A stretch of DNA of 64,000 bases from DASXAI01 sp963798445 (GTDB taxonomy: Bacteria; Actinomycetota; Acidimicrobiia; Acidimicrobiales; Ilumatobacteraceae). Where the stretch lies: NCBI GenBank assembly GCA_963798445.1, contig CAWCTH010000002.1, positions 1,116,001 through 1,180,000 on the forward strand, written 5' to 3'. How positions within the stretch are numbered: the stretch's first letter is position 1; the number at the start of each line of letters is the position of its first letter. Shown here piece after piece: positions 26,603 through 34,833 of this stretch. The position numbers and the translations under genes are program-made. The notes beneath the pieces are model-generated. The model worked only from the letters and a program-made list of their open reading frames with translations, was not told the DNA's origin and ran no database searches.

Positions 26603-27843
26603 TCACCGCTGCGACCCGGCGTTCTCGCGACTGGCTGAGACGAGCGCTCCAGGTCGTCATGGTTGGGATCGGCGTGGGAGCCGCGCTGATCGTGGTCGAT
26701 GGCGCGTGGTCCTGGGCGTTGCTTCGGGTCCTTGCCCTGGTCGGGTGCATCTTGCTGGCTGTATATGTCGTCGGGCGCGGCCCGACTGTCGCAAGCGGAG
26801 CCGTCGCAGGCCTAGTTGGTCTTCTGGCGATCGCGGCCGGTGGGGCGGTGTTCGTCTCCTACAGGGGAACGGGCCCGACCGTTCGTTCCATAGGCGGGGC
26901 CGTGGCGCTCGCTGGCGGCATCACTGCACTGGTGTTCGGCATCGTCGCCGTCGTTCGGTCGATGCGCGGTTGGCGTTGCCTTCTCGTTGTCCCGGCCGTC
27001 GTGCTCGCCGCGTACGCGGTCGGGTTCCCGGTCGCGATCGCCGTGTACGCGACCAACGTCGGTCGACCCGAACTCGAACGTGTGACACCGGCGGACCGTG
27101 GCATCGCCTATCGCGATGTCACCTTCACGACCCTCGACGGCGTGAGCCTCTCGGGCTGGTACATCCCGGCGACCAACGGCGCGGCGGTCGTGGTGCTCCA
27201 CGGCGCATCATCGACGCGCTCTGCCGTGCTCGATCAGGCCGCCGTGCTTGCCCGCCACGGCTACGCCGTGCTGCTCTACGACGCTCGGGGCATGGGTCGC
27301 AGCGGTGGCCGGGCCATGAATTTCGGCTGGTACGGCGACCGCGACCTTGCCGCGGCGATCGCTTTCGTCTCAAGCCAGCCCGACGTCGACCCACACCGAA
27401 TCGCCGCGCTCGGCGAATCCATGGGCGGCGAGGAGGCGATCGGAGCCATGGCCGCCGAAGATCGCTTGCGGGCCGTGGTCGCCGAAGGCGCCACCAATCG
27501 AGTCGCCGGGGACTGGGGTTGGCTGGCGGATCGCTACGGCGTGCGCGGCCGCATGCAGCAAGCTGTCCAGTGGCTCACGTACCACCTGGCCGATTTCCTG
27601 ACAGACGCGCCCGCGCCGATCTCGCTGCGTGACGCCGTCAGGGCCGCCAACCGTCCCGTGCTGCTCATCGCGGCCGGCAATGTCCGCGACGAAACAGACG
27701 CCGCTCGCTACATCCAGGGCGGCGCCGTCTCCCAAGTCGAGATCTGGACAGTCCCCGGCGCCGACCACACCGGCGGCCTGCGCAGCCGTCCGTCCGAGTG
27801 GGAGCAGCGCGTTACGTCGTTCCTCGACGAAGCGCTGCGCTGA
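26599..27843 (+). CDS. Membrane-anchored alpha/beta hydrolase
   Basis: About 414 residues. The N-terminal about 150 carry four to five hydrophobic segments (for example ALIVVDGAWSWALLRVLALV and LAGGITALVFGIVAVV), followed by a serine hydrolase domain: VVLHGASSTRS, LYDARGMGRSGG, nucleophile elbow GESMGGEEA and a terminal His in PGADHTGGL. It resembles actinobacterial cell-envelope hydrolases of the DUF/BAAT-like group. GTG 26599 is preferred because it overlaps the upstream short ORF; GTG 26539 is a longer alternative. The orientation of the catalytic domain relative to the membrane is not determined. Confidence 0.85.
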   Translation: MITAATRRSRDWLRRALQVVMVGIGVGAALIVVDGAWSWALLRVLALVGCILLAVYVVGRGPTVASGAVAGLVGLLAIAAGGAVFVSYRGTGPTVRSIGGAVALAGGITALVFGIVAVVRSMRGWRCLLVVPAVVLAAYAVGFPVAIAVYATNVGRPELERVTPADRGIAYRDVTFTTLDGVSLSGWYIPATNGAAVVVLHGASSTRSAVLDQAAVLARHGYAVLLYDARGMGRSGGRAMNFGWYGDRDLAAAIAFVSSQPDVDPHRIAALGESMGGEEAIGAMAAEDRLRAVVAEGATNRVAGDWGWLADRYGVRGRMQQAVQWLTYHLADFLTDAPAPISLRDAVRAANRPVLLIAAGNVRDETDAARYIQGGAVSQVEIWTVPGADHTGGLRSRPSEWEQRVTSFLDEALR

Positions 27844-28286
27844 GCTCAGTCAGCGAGACGTGCCTCGACACGACTGCACGCACCTCCGTGTGCATGCGGT
27901 CCTTGAACACGTCGCGATCTGCTCGGCGGCCGAGTGCAGCAAACCGGCTGCGCGGCGTGGACCGGACAGGTCCGCTCGAAGGGACGCGCCCTGCGGGCGC
28001 GAGGTCGGGCTTGTCGTTGTCGTTCAGATTCCTTTGTTGGGTCGCGTCGCCCGGAGTCGTGAGATCGCCAAGCTGGCGGCCGACGTGGAACGGCCGGGGT
28101 TGGCGTCGCTCGCGTCGTTGCCCATGCGGCATGGCTCGGCGACGCCGATAACTGCCCCAACGGCGGCGCGGGCATCACGCTCGATACAGGTCGCGCGCTG
28201 GCCGCGACAGTCGCCGAGGTCGTCACCTCCTCTGCTGCGACGGTTGCACCTTCTTGAAGCAGGAGCAACTCGATAGCGTCCGTGCC
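27844..28286. other. Spacer with no recognisable gene
   Basis: About 440 bases. Frames on both strands are arginine-rich and have no family match I recognise. A plus-strand stretch near 28060-28150 (SREIAKLAADVERPGLASL) looks protein-like but has no start and no known relative, so it may be a remnant. Confidence 0.3.
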
Positions 28287-28754
28287 GTGAAGATCTACTT
28301 CGCCGGTCCGCTCTTCACGCCGTACGAGCGTTCGTTCATCGACGAGTGCGCCGCCGCGCTGCGTGCCGACGGCTTCGAGATCTTCGTTCCCCACGAACAC
28401 GAGCTCGCGACGGTCCTCGACGTCACCGCGGCGCGGATCTTCGCGAAGGACCGACCGGGGATCGAGGGCGCCGACGCCATGCTCGCGATCCTCGACGGCC
28501 CGTCGGTGGACGACGGTACCGCCTGCGAGATCGGGATGTTCCATGCGCTGATGCAGTCAGATCCGTCGAAGAAAGGCATCGTCGGGCTCCTCACCGACAT
28601 CCGCGGCATGCGCGGCGAGTCGACGGGCCTCAACCTCTTCGTCCAGGGCGCGATCGAGGACGTCGGCCGCATCGTCGCCTCTATCGAGGAGGCGCGCGAC
28701 GTGCTCCGAACGTGGAGACATCCAGACGAGCTACGGCAACGGACGCCAGGGTGA
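28287..28754 (+). CDS. Nucleoside 2-deoxyribosyltransferase family protein
   Basis: A 155-residue protein starting at GTG: KIYFAGPLFTPYERSFIDEC. The family pattern is complete: YFAGPLF at the N-terminal strand, ILDGPSVDDGTACEIGMFHAL with the catalytic Glu in CEIG, and the substrate-loop NLFVQGAIED near the C-terminus. Such enzymes exchange or hydrolyse the N-glycosidic bond of deoxynucleosides or nucleotides in salvage. Its last 24 bases overlap the convergent lysozyme-like gene. Confidence 0.88.
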   Translation: MKIYFAGPLFTPYERSFIDECAAALRADGFEIFVPHEHELATVLDVTAARIFAKDRPGIEGADAMLAILDGPSVDDGTACEIGMFHALMQSDPSKKGIVGLLTDIRGMRGESTGLNLFVQGAIEDVGRIVASIEEARDVLRTWRHPDELRQRTPG

Positions 28755-29147
28755 CCAGCCCAACTGATCGAACAGCAGCCTCGCCGCCTTCAGGTTGTGG
28801 CTCCCGTCCAAGAGGTCATCGGCGCTGATGCCGACGCCAGCCAGCCAGCCGAGGTTGATGTCGTTGATCTGCATGAGACCACGGTCGATGGTCCCGTTGG
28901 CGTTGCGATGGGTCGCGTCCGGCTGGCAGTTCGACTCGCGCCAGATGATGCGGTCCACCTGCGCCAGCTGATCGTCACCCCACCCAGCGGCCTCGGCCGG
29001 GTGGTACCACTCCGGGCAGTGCAGGCCTCGCGGCACGGTCGTGGGCGCGGTGCCCGGCGGCAGGCTGACCCGCACGGCGGGCTGCGTGGCGGTCACGCCG
29101 CCCAGGGTCGAGAGCATCACCGCCACCAGGGCGCGCAACCAGGCCAT
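28731..29147 (-). CDS. Secreted lysozyme/transglycosylase-like protein
   Basis: A 138-residue protein with an N-terminal signal sequence (MAWLRALVAVMLSTLGGVTA) and a transglycosylase-like domain: QVDRIIWRESNCQPDATHRN with the probable catalytic Glu in WRES, then DRGLMQINDINLGWL and NLKAARLLFDQLGWSPW. This matches short actinobacterial SLT/lysozyme-like proteins that cleave peptidoglycan. No clear ribosome-binding site precedes ATG 29147; the leader holds two GAAGTA repeats. The protein is shorter than typical cell-wall hydrolases and has no wall-binding domain. Confidence 0.8.
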   Translation of the reverse strand: MAWLRALVAVMLSTLGGVTATQPAVRVSLPPGTAPTTVPRGLHCPEWYHPAEAAGWGDDQLAQVDRIIWRESNCQPDATHRNANGTIDRGLMQINDINLGWLAGVGISADDLLDGSHNLKAARLLFDQLGWSPWRPLP

Positions 29148-29462
29148 AGAAGTAGAAGTAGGGAGGTGCAGCGGCGCGTCGGATGCACCGCTGCACGTTG
29201 ATCCAGCTACTGCGTCCCCAACTTCTCGGTGGTCCATACATGGCGCTCAGGCGTCGCCGGCGCGGCGAGGGTCGCGTCGACCGTCTCGGCCACGCTCCGT
29301 GGCGATGCCGTCGAGCCTGGTCTCGACCGCCCGGCGGCCGTCGACGGCGAGCCCCGTCGGGGGCCGCCACGCACGTGCACGACGCGAGTTGGAACCTCTC
29401 GGCGTGCGGCCCTGGACGTCGACGCACAGCTGTGCGCCACGCTTCGGCGTGAGCACGACGAC
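29148..29462. other. Spacer with a hairpin and a possible coding relic
   Basis: It holds the inverted repeat GTGCAGCGG (29166-29174) / CCGCTGCAC (29188-29196) with a 13-base loop, 19 bases upstream of the lysozyme-like gene. A minus-strand frame ending SVAETVDATLAAPATPERHV...LGTQ (stop at 29207) looks like the last part of a lost gene, but its upstream portion is not readable in one frame. Confidence 0.35.
29166..29196 (-). promoter_or_regulatory. Perfect 9-bp hairpin upstream of lysozyme-like gene
   Basis: Arms GTGCAGCGG and CCGCTGCAC, loop 13 bases. It could end transcription from the CoA-transferase side or act as a leader structure. Confidence 0.35.
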
Positions 29463-31901
29463 CTAGTAGATGACTTCCGCGCCGCGTAACGAGTCGATCT
29501 CCTGCGGTGAGAGGCCGAGCATCCGTTGAAAGACCTCGTCGGTATCGACGCCAGGCAAAGGGGCCGCGTGCTGGACACCGCATGGCGTCCCGGACATCGT
29601 CCACGGGATACCGGCGTGGATGCGCCGGCCCACGACGGGATGCTCGAGCTGGACGAGGTAGCCCCGCTCAAGAAGGTGGGGATCCTCGGCGAGGTCTTTG
29701 TTGCTCATGGACGGGAACGCCGCGACGCCCGCCTCTTGCAGGGTTTCGGCAGCATCCCACCGGTCACGCGTGCTCGTCCATGCGGTGATGATCTCGTCGA
29801 GGGCTGCCTCGTTCTGCTTGCGCACCTCGGCTCGCGAGAACCGCGCATCGGCGGCGAGCCCGGGCTTTCCCATCGCGTGACACAGCGCGTGCCACTCCGC
29901 CTCGGTGGCGACGGCGATCGAGAGCCACTTGTCGTCGTCCCCGCGGGCCTTGTAGGTCTCGTGCGGCACCATGAGGCGATCGTGGTTGCCGTTGCGCGCT
30001 GGCTCTCGCTGGTGCATATCCCATTCGAGCAGCCCCTCGGCCATGTGCGCGAGAACGGCCTCCCACTGAGACTGATCGATGTACTGGCCCTCGCCGGTCA
30101 GGTCCCGGTGTAAGAGGGCGACAAGAACGGCATACGTGCCCATCAGCCCGGCGTTGGGATCGGGGTACGAGACACCGGTCTCGGCGGCCTCGCCGCCCGC
30201 GTAGCCGGTGAGCGCGAAGAGTCCGGACAGAGCAGATGCCGGCGGGCCGTAGCCCAGAAAGGAACGGAACGGACCAGTCTGCCCGTAGCCCGACATCGAG
30301 ATCTGGATGATGTCGGGTTTGATCGAGCGGAGCTTGTCGTAGCCGAGCTCGAGCTTGTCGATGACACCGGCAGAGAAGTTGTCAGTGACGACGTCGCACC
30401 GTTCGACCAGGTCGTAGGCCAGTTGGACTGCTTCGCGCTTGCGCAGGTTCAGGAAGATGCTGCGCTTGCCCTGGTTGTACTGGTTGAAGTACCCCGCCCG
30501 ACCTGGTCCGGGGGCGTTGTCGGCAAAGGGCGGGATCAGCCGGGTGACGCACGGCGTGCGTGCCATCGTCTCGACGCGAATCACCTCGGCGCCAAGGTGG
30601 GCCAAATTCTGTGTACAGAACGGGCCGGCCCATACTTGCGTGAAGTCCAGAACTCGGACTCCCTCGAGCGGCCGTGCCCCTGGCGGCACGCCGTTCGACG
30701 TCAGAGGGGACGGACGGGAGGTTGTCTCCCACGAGTCCCCGATGACCTCCTGGGTGTGCTGTCCGATACTTGGCGCCGGTCGCCGCAGCGACCACTCGAT
30801 CGTGCTGTACTGAGAGGGCGCACCCGGCAACCGGAGGCGCCCGACGCCCGGCTGGTCGAAGTCGAGGAAGAACTTGCGTTCCCGCAAGTGCTCGCTCTCG
30901 TACATCTGGCGCATGCTGTTGACCGGTGCGAAGGGGATGCGGTGCGCCTGAGCCTCGCGATAGAGCTCGTCCACCGTCCAGGCGCCGAGCCAGTCGTCCA
31001 TGAAGAGCTTCAGGACGTCCATGTTCTGCCCGCGAACCAGTCGGTCCTGGAAGATCTCCTCGCCGGCCCATTCAGGGCTGCCCATGAGCTCGACGAGACG
31101 CTGCCACTGCTCCTCCTCGACCGCCAGGGCGAAGATCTTGCCGTCGATGCAGTCGGCGAGGAACCACGGCCCCAGGGCACGAGAACCGAGCCGCGATGTC
31201 TCGCGTCCGGCATACGTCCAGTGCATGAGGTTCATCTCGAGCATCGCGGCGACGGCCTCCTGCTCGGACACCTCGACCGCCTGACCCATGCCGGTTCTCA
31301 GCTGATGCCTATAGGCAGCCAGCGAGGTGAACGCCGCGTAGCCGGCGGCATGGAAGTCGCATTGAGCGCCGAACGGCTTCAGCGGAGGTAGCTCGGGCGA
31401 CGGCGATGCGCCGGGACTGAGGAACGCCCATCCGCCGGCGTTGGACGCCGTCAGCTCGTACCCTCGCCAATAGGCCCGGGGTCCGTGGTCGCCGAACATG
31501 GAGATCGACGTCACGACGAGCCGCGGGAACCGCCGGCACAACTCGCGGCTGTCGAGTCCATTCGCCGACCGATCGGCCGGCGGGACGTTGTGGACGAGCA
31601 CGTCCGCGTCGGCGAGGAGCGCGGCGAGGTGCTCCTGACCTTCCGGCGTCGTGAGGTCTGCGACGGTGGCCCGCTTGTTCGTGTTGAGGTAGATGAACAG
31701 GCCGCTCTTCTCAGGATCGATCAGGTCGCCGGGAAATGGCCCCCGCTGCCGGGTTACGTCGCCCTCGGGTCCCTCGACCTTGATCACCTCGGCGCCGACA
31801 TCGGCGAGCAACTTCGTCGCGTAGGCAGCCGACACGCCAGACCCACACTCCACCACCCGAAGCCGGTAGCGATCGTGCCCGCCTGACCGTTGGGAGCTCA
31901 T
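29463..31901 (-). CDS. Tandem-domain CaiB/BaiF CoA-transferase
   Basis: An 812-residue protein made of two class III CoA-transferase domains in one chain. Domain 1 (about 1-385) begins RLRVVECGSGVSAAYATKLL and ADVGAEVIKVEGPEGD, with a candidate catalytic Asp in QCDFHAAGYA. Domain 2 (about 405-812) begins GVRVLDFTQVWAGPFCTQNL and has its Asp in YPDPNAGLMG. Normal family members are single about 400-residue chains that dimerise as interlocked rings; here the fusion may form the pseudo-dimer. It is paralogous to the frame-shifted gene at 22191. ATG 31901 has AGGG seven to ten bases upstream. Confidence 0.9.
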   Translation of the reverse strand: MSSQRSGGHDRYRLRVVECGSGVSAAYATKLLADVGAEVIKVEGPEGDVTRQRGPFPGDLIDPEKSGLFIYLNTNKRATVADLTTPEGQEHLAALLADADVLVHNVPPADRSANGLDSRELCRRFPRLVVTSISMFGDHGPRAYWRGYELTASNAGGWAFLSPGASPSPELPPLKPFGAQCDFHAAGYAAFTSLAAYRHQLRTGMGQAVEVSEQEAVAAMLEMNLMHWTYAGRETSRLGSRALGPWFLADCIDGKIFALAVEEEQWQRLVELMGSPEWAGEEIFQDRLVRGQNMDVLKLFMDDWLGAWTVDELYREAQAHRIPFAPVNSMRQMYESEHLRERKFFLDFDQPGVGRLRLPGAPSQYSTIEWSLRRPAPSIGQHTQEVIGDSWETTSRPSPLTSNGVPPGARPLEGVRVLDFTQVWAGPFCTQNLAHLGAEVIRVETMARTPCVTRLIPPFADNAPGPGRAGYFNQYNQGKRSIFLNLRKREAVQLAYDLVERCDVVTDNFSAGVIDKLELGYDKLRSIKPDIIQISMSGYGQTGPFRSFLGYGPPASALSGLFALTGYAGGEAAETGVSYPDPNAGLMGTYAVLVALLHRDLTGEGQYIDQSQWEAVLAHMAEGLLEWDMHQREPARNGNHDRLMVPHETYKARGDDDKWLSIAVATEAEWHALCHAMGKPGLAADARFSRAEVRKQNEAALDEIITAWTSTRDRWDAAETLQEAGVAAFPSMSNKDLAEDPHLLERGYLVQLEHPVVGRRIHAGIPWTMSGTPCGVQHAAPLPGVDTDEVFQRMLGLSPQEIDSLRGAEVIY

Positions 31902-32248
31902 CGACGCACCCTAAACCCCGATCCACCGGTCGGCTCGAGGGCTAACCAAGTCGTTCCGCGAGCAGCTGAGCCAATAGTGCACGCCGAGGAAGCCCGAGGA
32001 GGGCCGCCGAGTCGGTTGATCCGGCCTCCGAGCATCGCCATGATGGGCACGTGATGGGCAGGGCCCCCACTCGCTGACGACATCCCGCTGGCAGACGATC
32101 GCAGGCCTCGACCGTGCCGGTCGTTCGCAACACTTGTGGATCACGGAAGGAGGATCCACCAGTTGCAAGTCGGGGGAGGCCGTCGCTGGGGCCATCTCGG
32201 CCTCGCGCGCCTCGCCGGCGCGGAGGCGCCAGCCCGTTGTCGCGGGCG
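31902..32248. other. Spacer with no supported gene
   Basis: Long open frames cross this stretch but all are low-complexity Arg/Pro/Ser frames typical of GC-rich non-coding DNA. I see no RNA gene, repeat or terminator I could defend. Confidence 0.4.
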
Positions 32249-32671
32249 CTATCGGTCGGCTCGGGTCCCGACCTGGTCCTGAGGCAATTGTTCGCCGACC
32301 ACGTGGTGGTGGATCTCGGTCGTCAGCGTGTGGATCGCGCGAGTGAGTTCGGTGTTGCGGAGGAGCTCTTGTTCCTGCGACGTGAAGTCGTGGTCGGCCT
32401 TGGCGCGCTGGAACTCGGCTTGGCGGTTCTGGCCGATCATGACGAACGCCGACAGGAAGATGGCCTCGAGCGAGACGATCAGCGTGAGCTTGGGCCACGG
32501 GTCGGACTCGACGAACAGCATCCAGCAGGCGAAGAGGACCGCATGGATGTAGACGAACGGCATCGAGCCGGCGAACGTAGTGATCGCGTCGGCAATGCGA
32601 AGCTGGACGTTGGCCGCCCGCCGAGCGGCGTGCTCCACCACGACCGGATGACGGACGGGCGGGGCCGGCAT
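32249..32671 (-). CDS. DUF1003 membrane protein
   Basis: A 140-residue protein with two membrane helices: FAGSMPFVYIHAVLFACWML and LTLIVSLEAIFLSAFVMIGQ. These are followed by the family's RQAEFQRAKADHDF and QEQELLRNTELTRAIHTLT, a soluble helical tail. DUF1003 proteins are small two-helix membrane proteins of unknown role. The ATG directly follows the TAG of the DoxX-like gene (TAGATG), so the two are co-translated. Confidence 0.85.
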   Translation of the reverse strand: MPAPPVRHPVVVEHAARRAANVQLRIADAITTFAGSMPFVYIHAVLFACWMLFVESDPWPKLTLIVSLEAIFLSAFVMIGQNRQAEFQRAKADHDFTSQEQELLRNTELTRAIHTLTTEIHHHVVGEQLPQDQVGTRADR

Positions 32672-33028
32672 CTACGCCACCTCTTCGACAGGTGCGCGTA
32701 GCAGCAGCAGCGTGGCGTTCGCCGCGGCGACGCCCAGTGCCACGCCGCCGACACCCCATGCCGTTGCCCAGTCGAGTCCGAGCGCGTGGTCGACGGAGAC
32801 GGATCCGGGCCCCGTCAGCGCAATGGTTGGACCGGCGGTGGCCAGGACGACCGGATACTCCCAGCCGCCATTCGTCACCAACGGGCCGCGCCCGTGGAGT
32901 GCCGACGTGGCGTTCAGCATGACGCCGATCACCCCGGCGCCGGCGAGTGGTGTCACGAAGCCGAACGCCAGCAGTGCGCCGCCGACGACGACTCGCAGGA
33001 GGAGCAGGCCGGCGTCCATGGCGTTCAC
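32672..33028 (-). CDS. DoxX-family membrane protein, internally shortened
   Basis: A 118-residue DoxX-like protein. The start AGLLLLRVVVGG matches helix 1, and LAFGFVTPLAGAGVIGVMLNA, LVTNGGWEYPVVLATAGPTI and the last helix match the second half. The usual middle of helix 1 and the HGxQKLFGWFGG region (about 35-40 residues) between them is missing, so the first helix runs straight into GFVTPL. The frame is kept. GTG start overlaps the universal-stress gene's TGA. Whether a shortened DoxX still folds is unknown. Confidence 0.7.
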   Translation of the reverse strand: MNAMDAGLLLLRVVVGGALLAFGFVTPLAGAGVIGVMLNATSALHGRGPLVTNGGWEYPVVLATAGPTIALTGPGSVSVDHALGLDWATAWGVGGVALGVAAANATLLLLRAPVEEVA

Positions 33029-33465
33029 GCCTCCACCGGTGGTGCCGGCACGACGAGCACGGGGCCCGTCGCGGTCTGGACGATGTCGGCGGCGCCTGAT
33101 TCGTGCACCAGGCGTGCGAGCGGGTCGCGCAGATGGCTGGTGACGGCGATGAGCCCCGTGGGATGGGAGGCGAGGTAGTCCTTGATGCCGTCCCCGGCGC
33201 TGATCGGGTCGTGGACGACGACGGTCTCGAGTCCTGGCGCGTCAGGCGACCACTGCTCTCGGAGGCGCCGCACGTAGTCGTCGGCGTCCTCGTCGGGTCC
33301 GTGCCGGCGCCGCCAGGGGTCGCCGATGCGCACGGGGGGCGGACAGGGCTCGGCGACCGTGACGATCGTGAGCTTCCTGCCGAGGGCGTGGGCCCAGGCG
33401 GCGGCGACCGGCAGGCCGCGCTCGGAACGGGGCGTCTCGTCGACGCAGGCAACGGGATGGTCCAC
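33025..33465 (-). CDS. Universal stress protein (UspA-like) domain, N-terminally truncated context
   Basis: About 146 residues of a UspA fold: HPVACVDETPRSERGLPVAA, then LGRKLTIVTVAEPCPPP in the middle, GDGIKDYLASHPTGLIAVTS and a C-terminal TATGPVLVVPAPP strand. The glycine-rich ATP-binding loop seen in nucleotide-binding Usps is not obvious. The domain starts at the exact point where a kinase fragment in another frame stops; GTG 33465 is the only close start. It may be the surviving C-terminal domain of a larger two-domain protein. It is coupled to the DoxX gene. Confidence 0.65.
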   Translation of the reverse strand: MDHPVACVDETPRSERGLPVAAAWAHALGRKLTIVTVAEPCPPPVRIGDPWRRRHGPDEDADDYVRRLREQWSPDAPGLETVVVHDPISAGDGIKDYLASHPTGLIAVTSHLRDPLARLVHESGAADIVQTATGPVLVVPAPPVEA

Positions 33466-33472
33466 TGCCAGC

Positions 33473-33586
33473 GATCGCCTCGATGCCCCGCGCTCGGCAC
33501 TGCGCGACCAGGTCGAAGCGGGCGGCCTTCCCCCCGCCCGAGCGCGGGTTGACGAGGAGAACGGGGGTGGCGGCACCCGCCGTCAT
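33473..33586 (-). pseudogene. N-terminal fragment of a diacylglycerol/lipid kinase
   Basis: From ATG 33586 the minus strand reads MTAGAATPVLLVNPRSGGGK followed by AARFDLVAQCRARGIEAI and then leaves the family. VNPRSGGGK is the nucleotide-binding start of the diacylglycerol kinase catalytic domain. Only 38 of about 290 residues remain; the break coincides with the universal stress domain in a different frame. Confidence 0.65.
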
Positions 33587-33614
33587 CGGACTGGCGCGGC
33601 GCGGCCCGGCGGGT

Positions 33615-34358
33615 TCACGGCAGTCGGGGGGGCCCGAGCGCCAGCGGTTCGGCATCAACGTCGGGCGCGACGGCTTCGAGGTGGCGAGCAGTGGTCTCGA
33701 GGTGCTGCGTCAACAGGTCGGCGGCCAGGTCGGCGTGGCGGGCGAGGGCCGCGTCGAAGACCGCCTTGTGCTCGTCGGCGACGTGGGCGCGGGTCGGGTG
33801 ATGCGGGAGGACGCCCGCCCAGTAGCGGTAGAGCTCCGACGCGTCGTACAGCTGGCGGCGCAGCCGTTCGAGGACGGGGCTGCCAGCAGCGGCGGCGGCG
33901 AGGGCGGCGTGGAAGGCGCCGTGGGCCGCCATCCACTCGGTGTTCCCGCTGCCGTCCTCGAAGTACATGGGTGTGACAGCGAGGCGATGGTGGGCGGCGA
34001 CGAGGTTGGCTTCCCAGGTGACGTCGCCTTTGGCGATCGCCTGGCGCAACGCCAGCGTCTCGAGCTGGATGCGCGTCGCGCCGGCGACGTCGGCGGGCGC
34101 AAGGAAGCCGACGTAGGTGAGGCCGGCGATGTGGGCACTGCGCGGCCCGACGCCGTGCACGGCACGGCGCCGCAAACGCAGCATCGAGCCGCCGGCCGCG
34201 CCGACGACGCGCACATCGACGGCCCGCACCGCGGTGGCATGGCTCGCCACCTTCACGTAGGCCAGCAACGGGCGGCCATCACGGACCCCGGCGACGCTGT
34301 TCGACGTCCCGCCCACCTCCAAGATCCCACCTGCCGGGTAGCCCTCTGGCAATCCCAC
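33615..34358 (-). CDS. Chimeric ORF: hydantoinase/oxoprolinase fragment fused to an FCD regulator domain
   Basis: One uninterrupted 247-codon frame joins two unrelated pieces. Residues 1-88 (GILEVGGTSNSVAGVRDGRP ... VRAVDVRVVGAAGGSML ... GVGPRSAHIAGLTYVGFL) belong to the hydantoinase A/oxoprolinase family. Residues about 89-240 (AGATRIQLETLALRQAIAKG ... EWMAAHGAFHAALAAAA ... LYDASELYRYW ... HKAVFDAALARHADLAADLL) are the FCD ligand-binding domain of a GntR regulator, without its DNA-binding part. No natural protein I know has this order. It is probably a deletion scar. Confidence 0.65.
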   Translation of the reverse strand: MGLPEGYPAGGILEVGGTSNSVAGVRDGRPLLAYVKVASHATAVRAVDVRVVGAAGGSMLRLRRRAVHGVGPRSAHIAGLTYVGFLAPADVAGATRIQLETLALRQAIAKGDVTWEANLVAAHHRLAVTPMYFEDGSGNTEWMAAHGAFHAALAAAAAGSPVLERLRRQLYDASELYRYWAGVLPHHPTRAHVADEHKAVFDAALARHADLAADLLTQHLETTARHLEAVAPDVDAEPLALGPPRLP

Positions 34359-34410
34359 GCGCCAGATCGACGTTGTGCCAGCGGCAGTTCGTAGCGCGCG
34401 CTACGAAAGG

Positions 34411-34833
34411 TCATGCGTCGTCCCACGGGTTGGCGATCGATACCCGCGTGTGGGCGAAGTCGTCGACGTTGCGGGTGGCGAGCAACGCGCCGTGGCTCCG
34501 GCAGATCGCGGCGATCTGGGCGTCGGCCGCGCTGATCGGTCGACCCGCTCGTTCTCGCACGACGACGATGTCGGCGTAGTGCGCCGCCGCAGGCTCGTCG
34601 AACGCCGCGATGCGGTGATCGAAGTCCTCGACGATCATTGCGCCGACGGCGATAGCCAAGCCCGCCTTGCGCTGCCCGTCGGGAAGACGACCGATGCCAT
34701 ACAGCAATTCCGCGAGCGTCACCGCCGTCAACCACGCCTCGTCGGCGGGCTGCCGATCGACCCACGCCACCACGGCATCGGCAGGATCACGTCGCATCAG
34801 TTCCGAGACGACGTTCGTGTCGAGAACGATCAC
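34411..34833 (-). CDS. Type II toxin VapC, PIN-domain ribonuclease
   Basis: A 140-residue PIN toxin. The metal-site acids are Asp5 and the following DTN (IVLDTNVVSELMR), Glu near residue 42 (VTLAELLYGIGRLP) and Asp in ISAADAQIAAICRSHG, followed by LLATRNVDDFAHT and a terminal NPW. This is the plant-pathogen/mycobacterial VapC pattern that targets tRNA. GTG at 34833 overlaps the antitoxin's TGA (GTGA). Confidence 0.92.
   Translation of the reverse strand: MIVLDTNVVSELMRRDPADAVVAWVDRQPADEAWLTAVTLAELLYGIGRLPDGQRKAGLAIAVGAMIVEDFDHRIAAFDEPAAAHYADIVVVRERAGRPISAADAQIAAICRSHGALLATRNVDDFAHTRVSIANPWDDA

Noticed and set aside
29147..29160. GAAGTA tandem repeat as a phase-variable tract
   Set aside because: Only two copies; too short for slippage-based switching.
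31911..33500. A 529-codon open frame on the minus strand
   Set aside because: It is Arg/Pro/Ser-rich and overlaps DUF1003, DoxX and Usp genes in the other frames; it is a GC-rich shadow.
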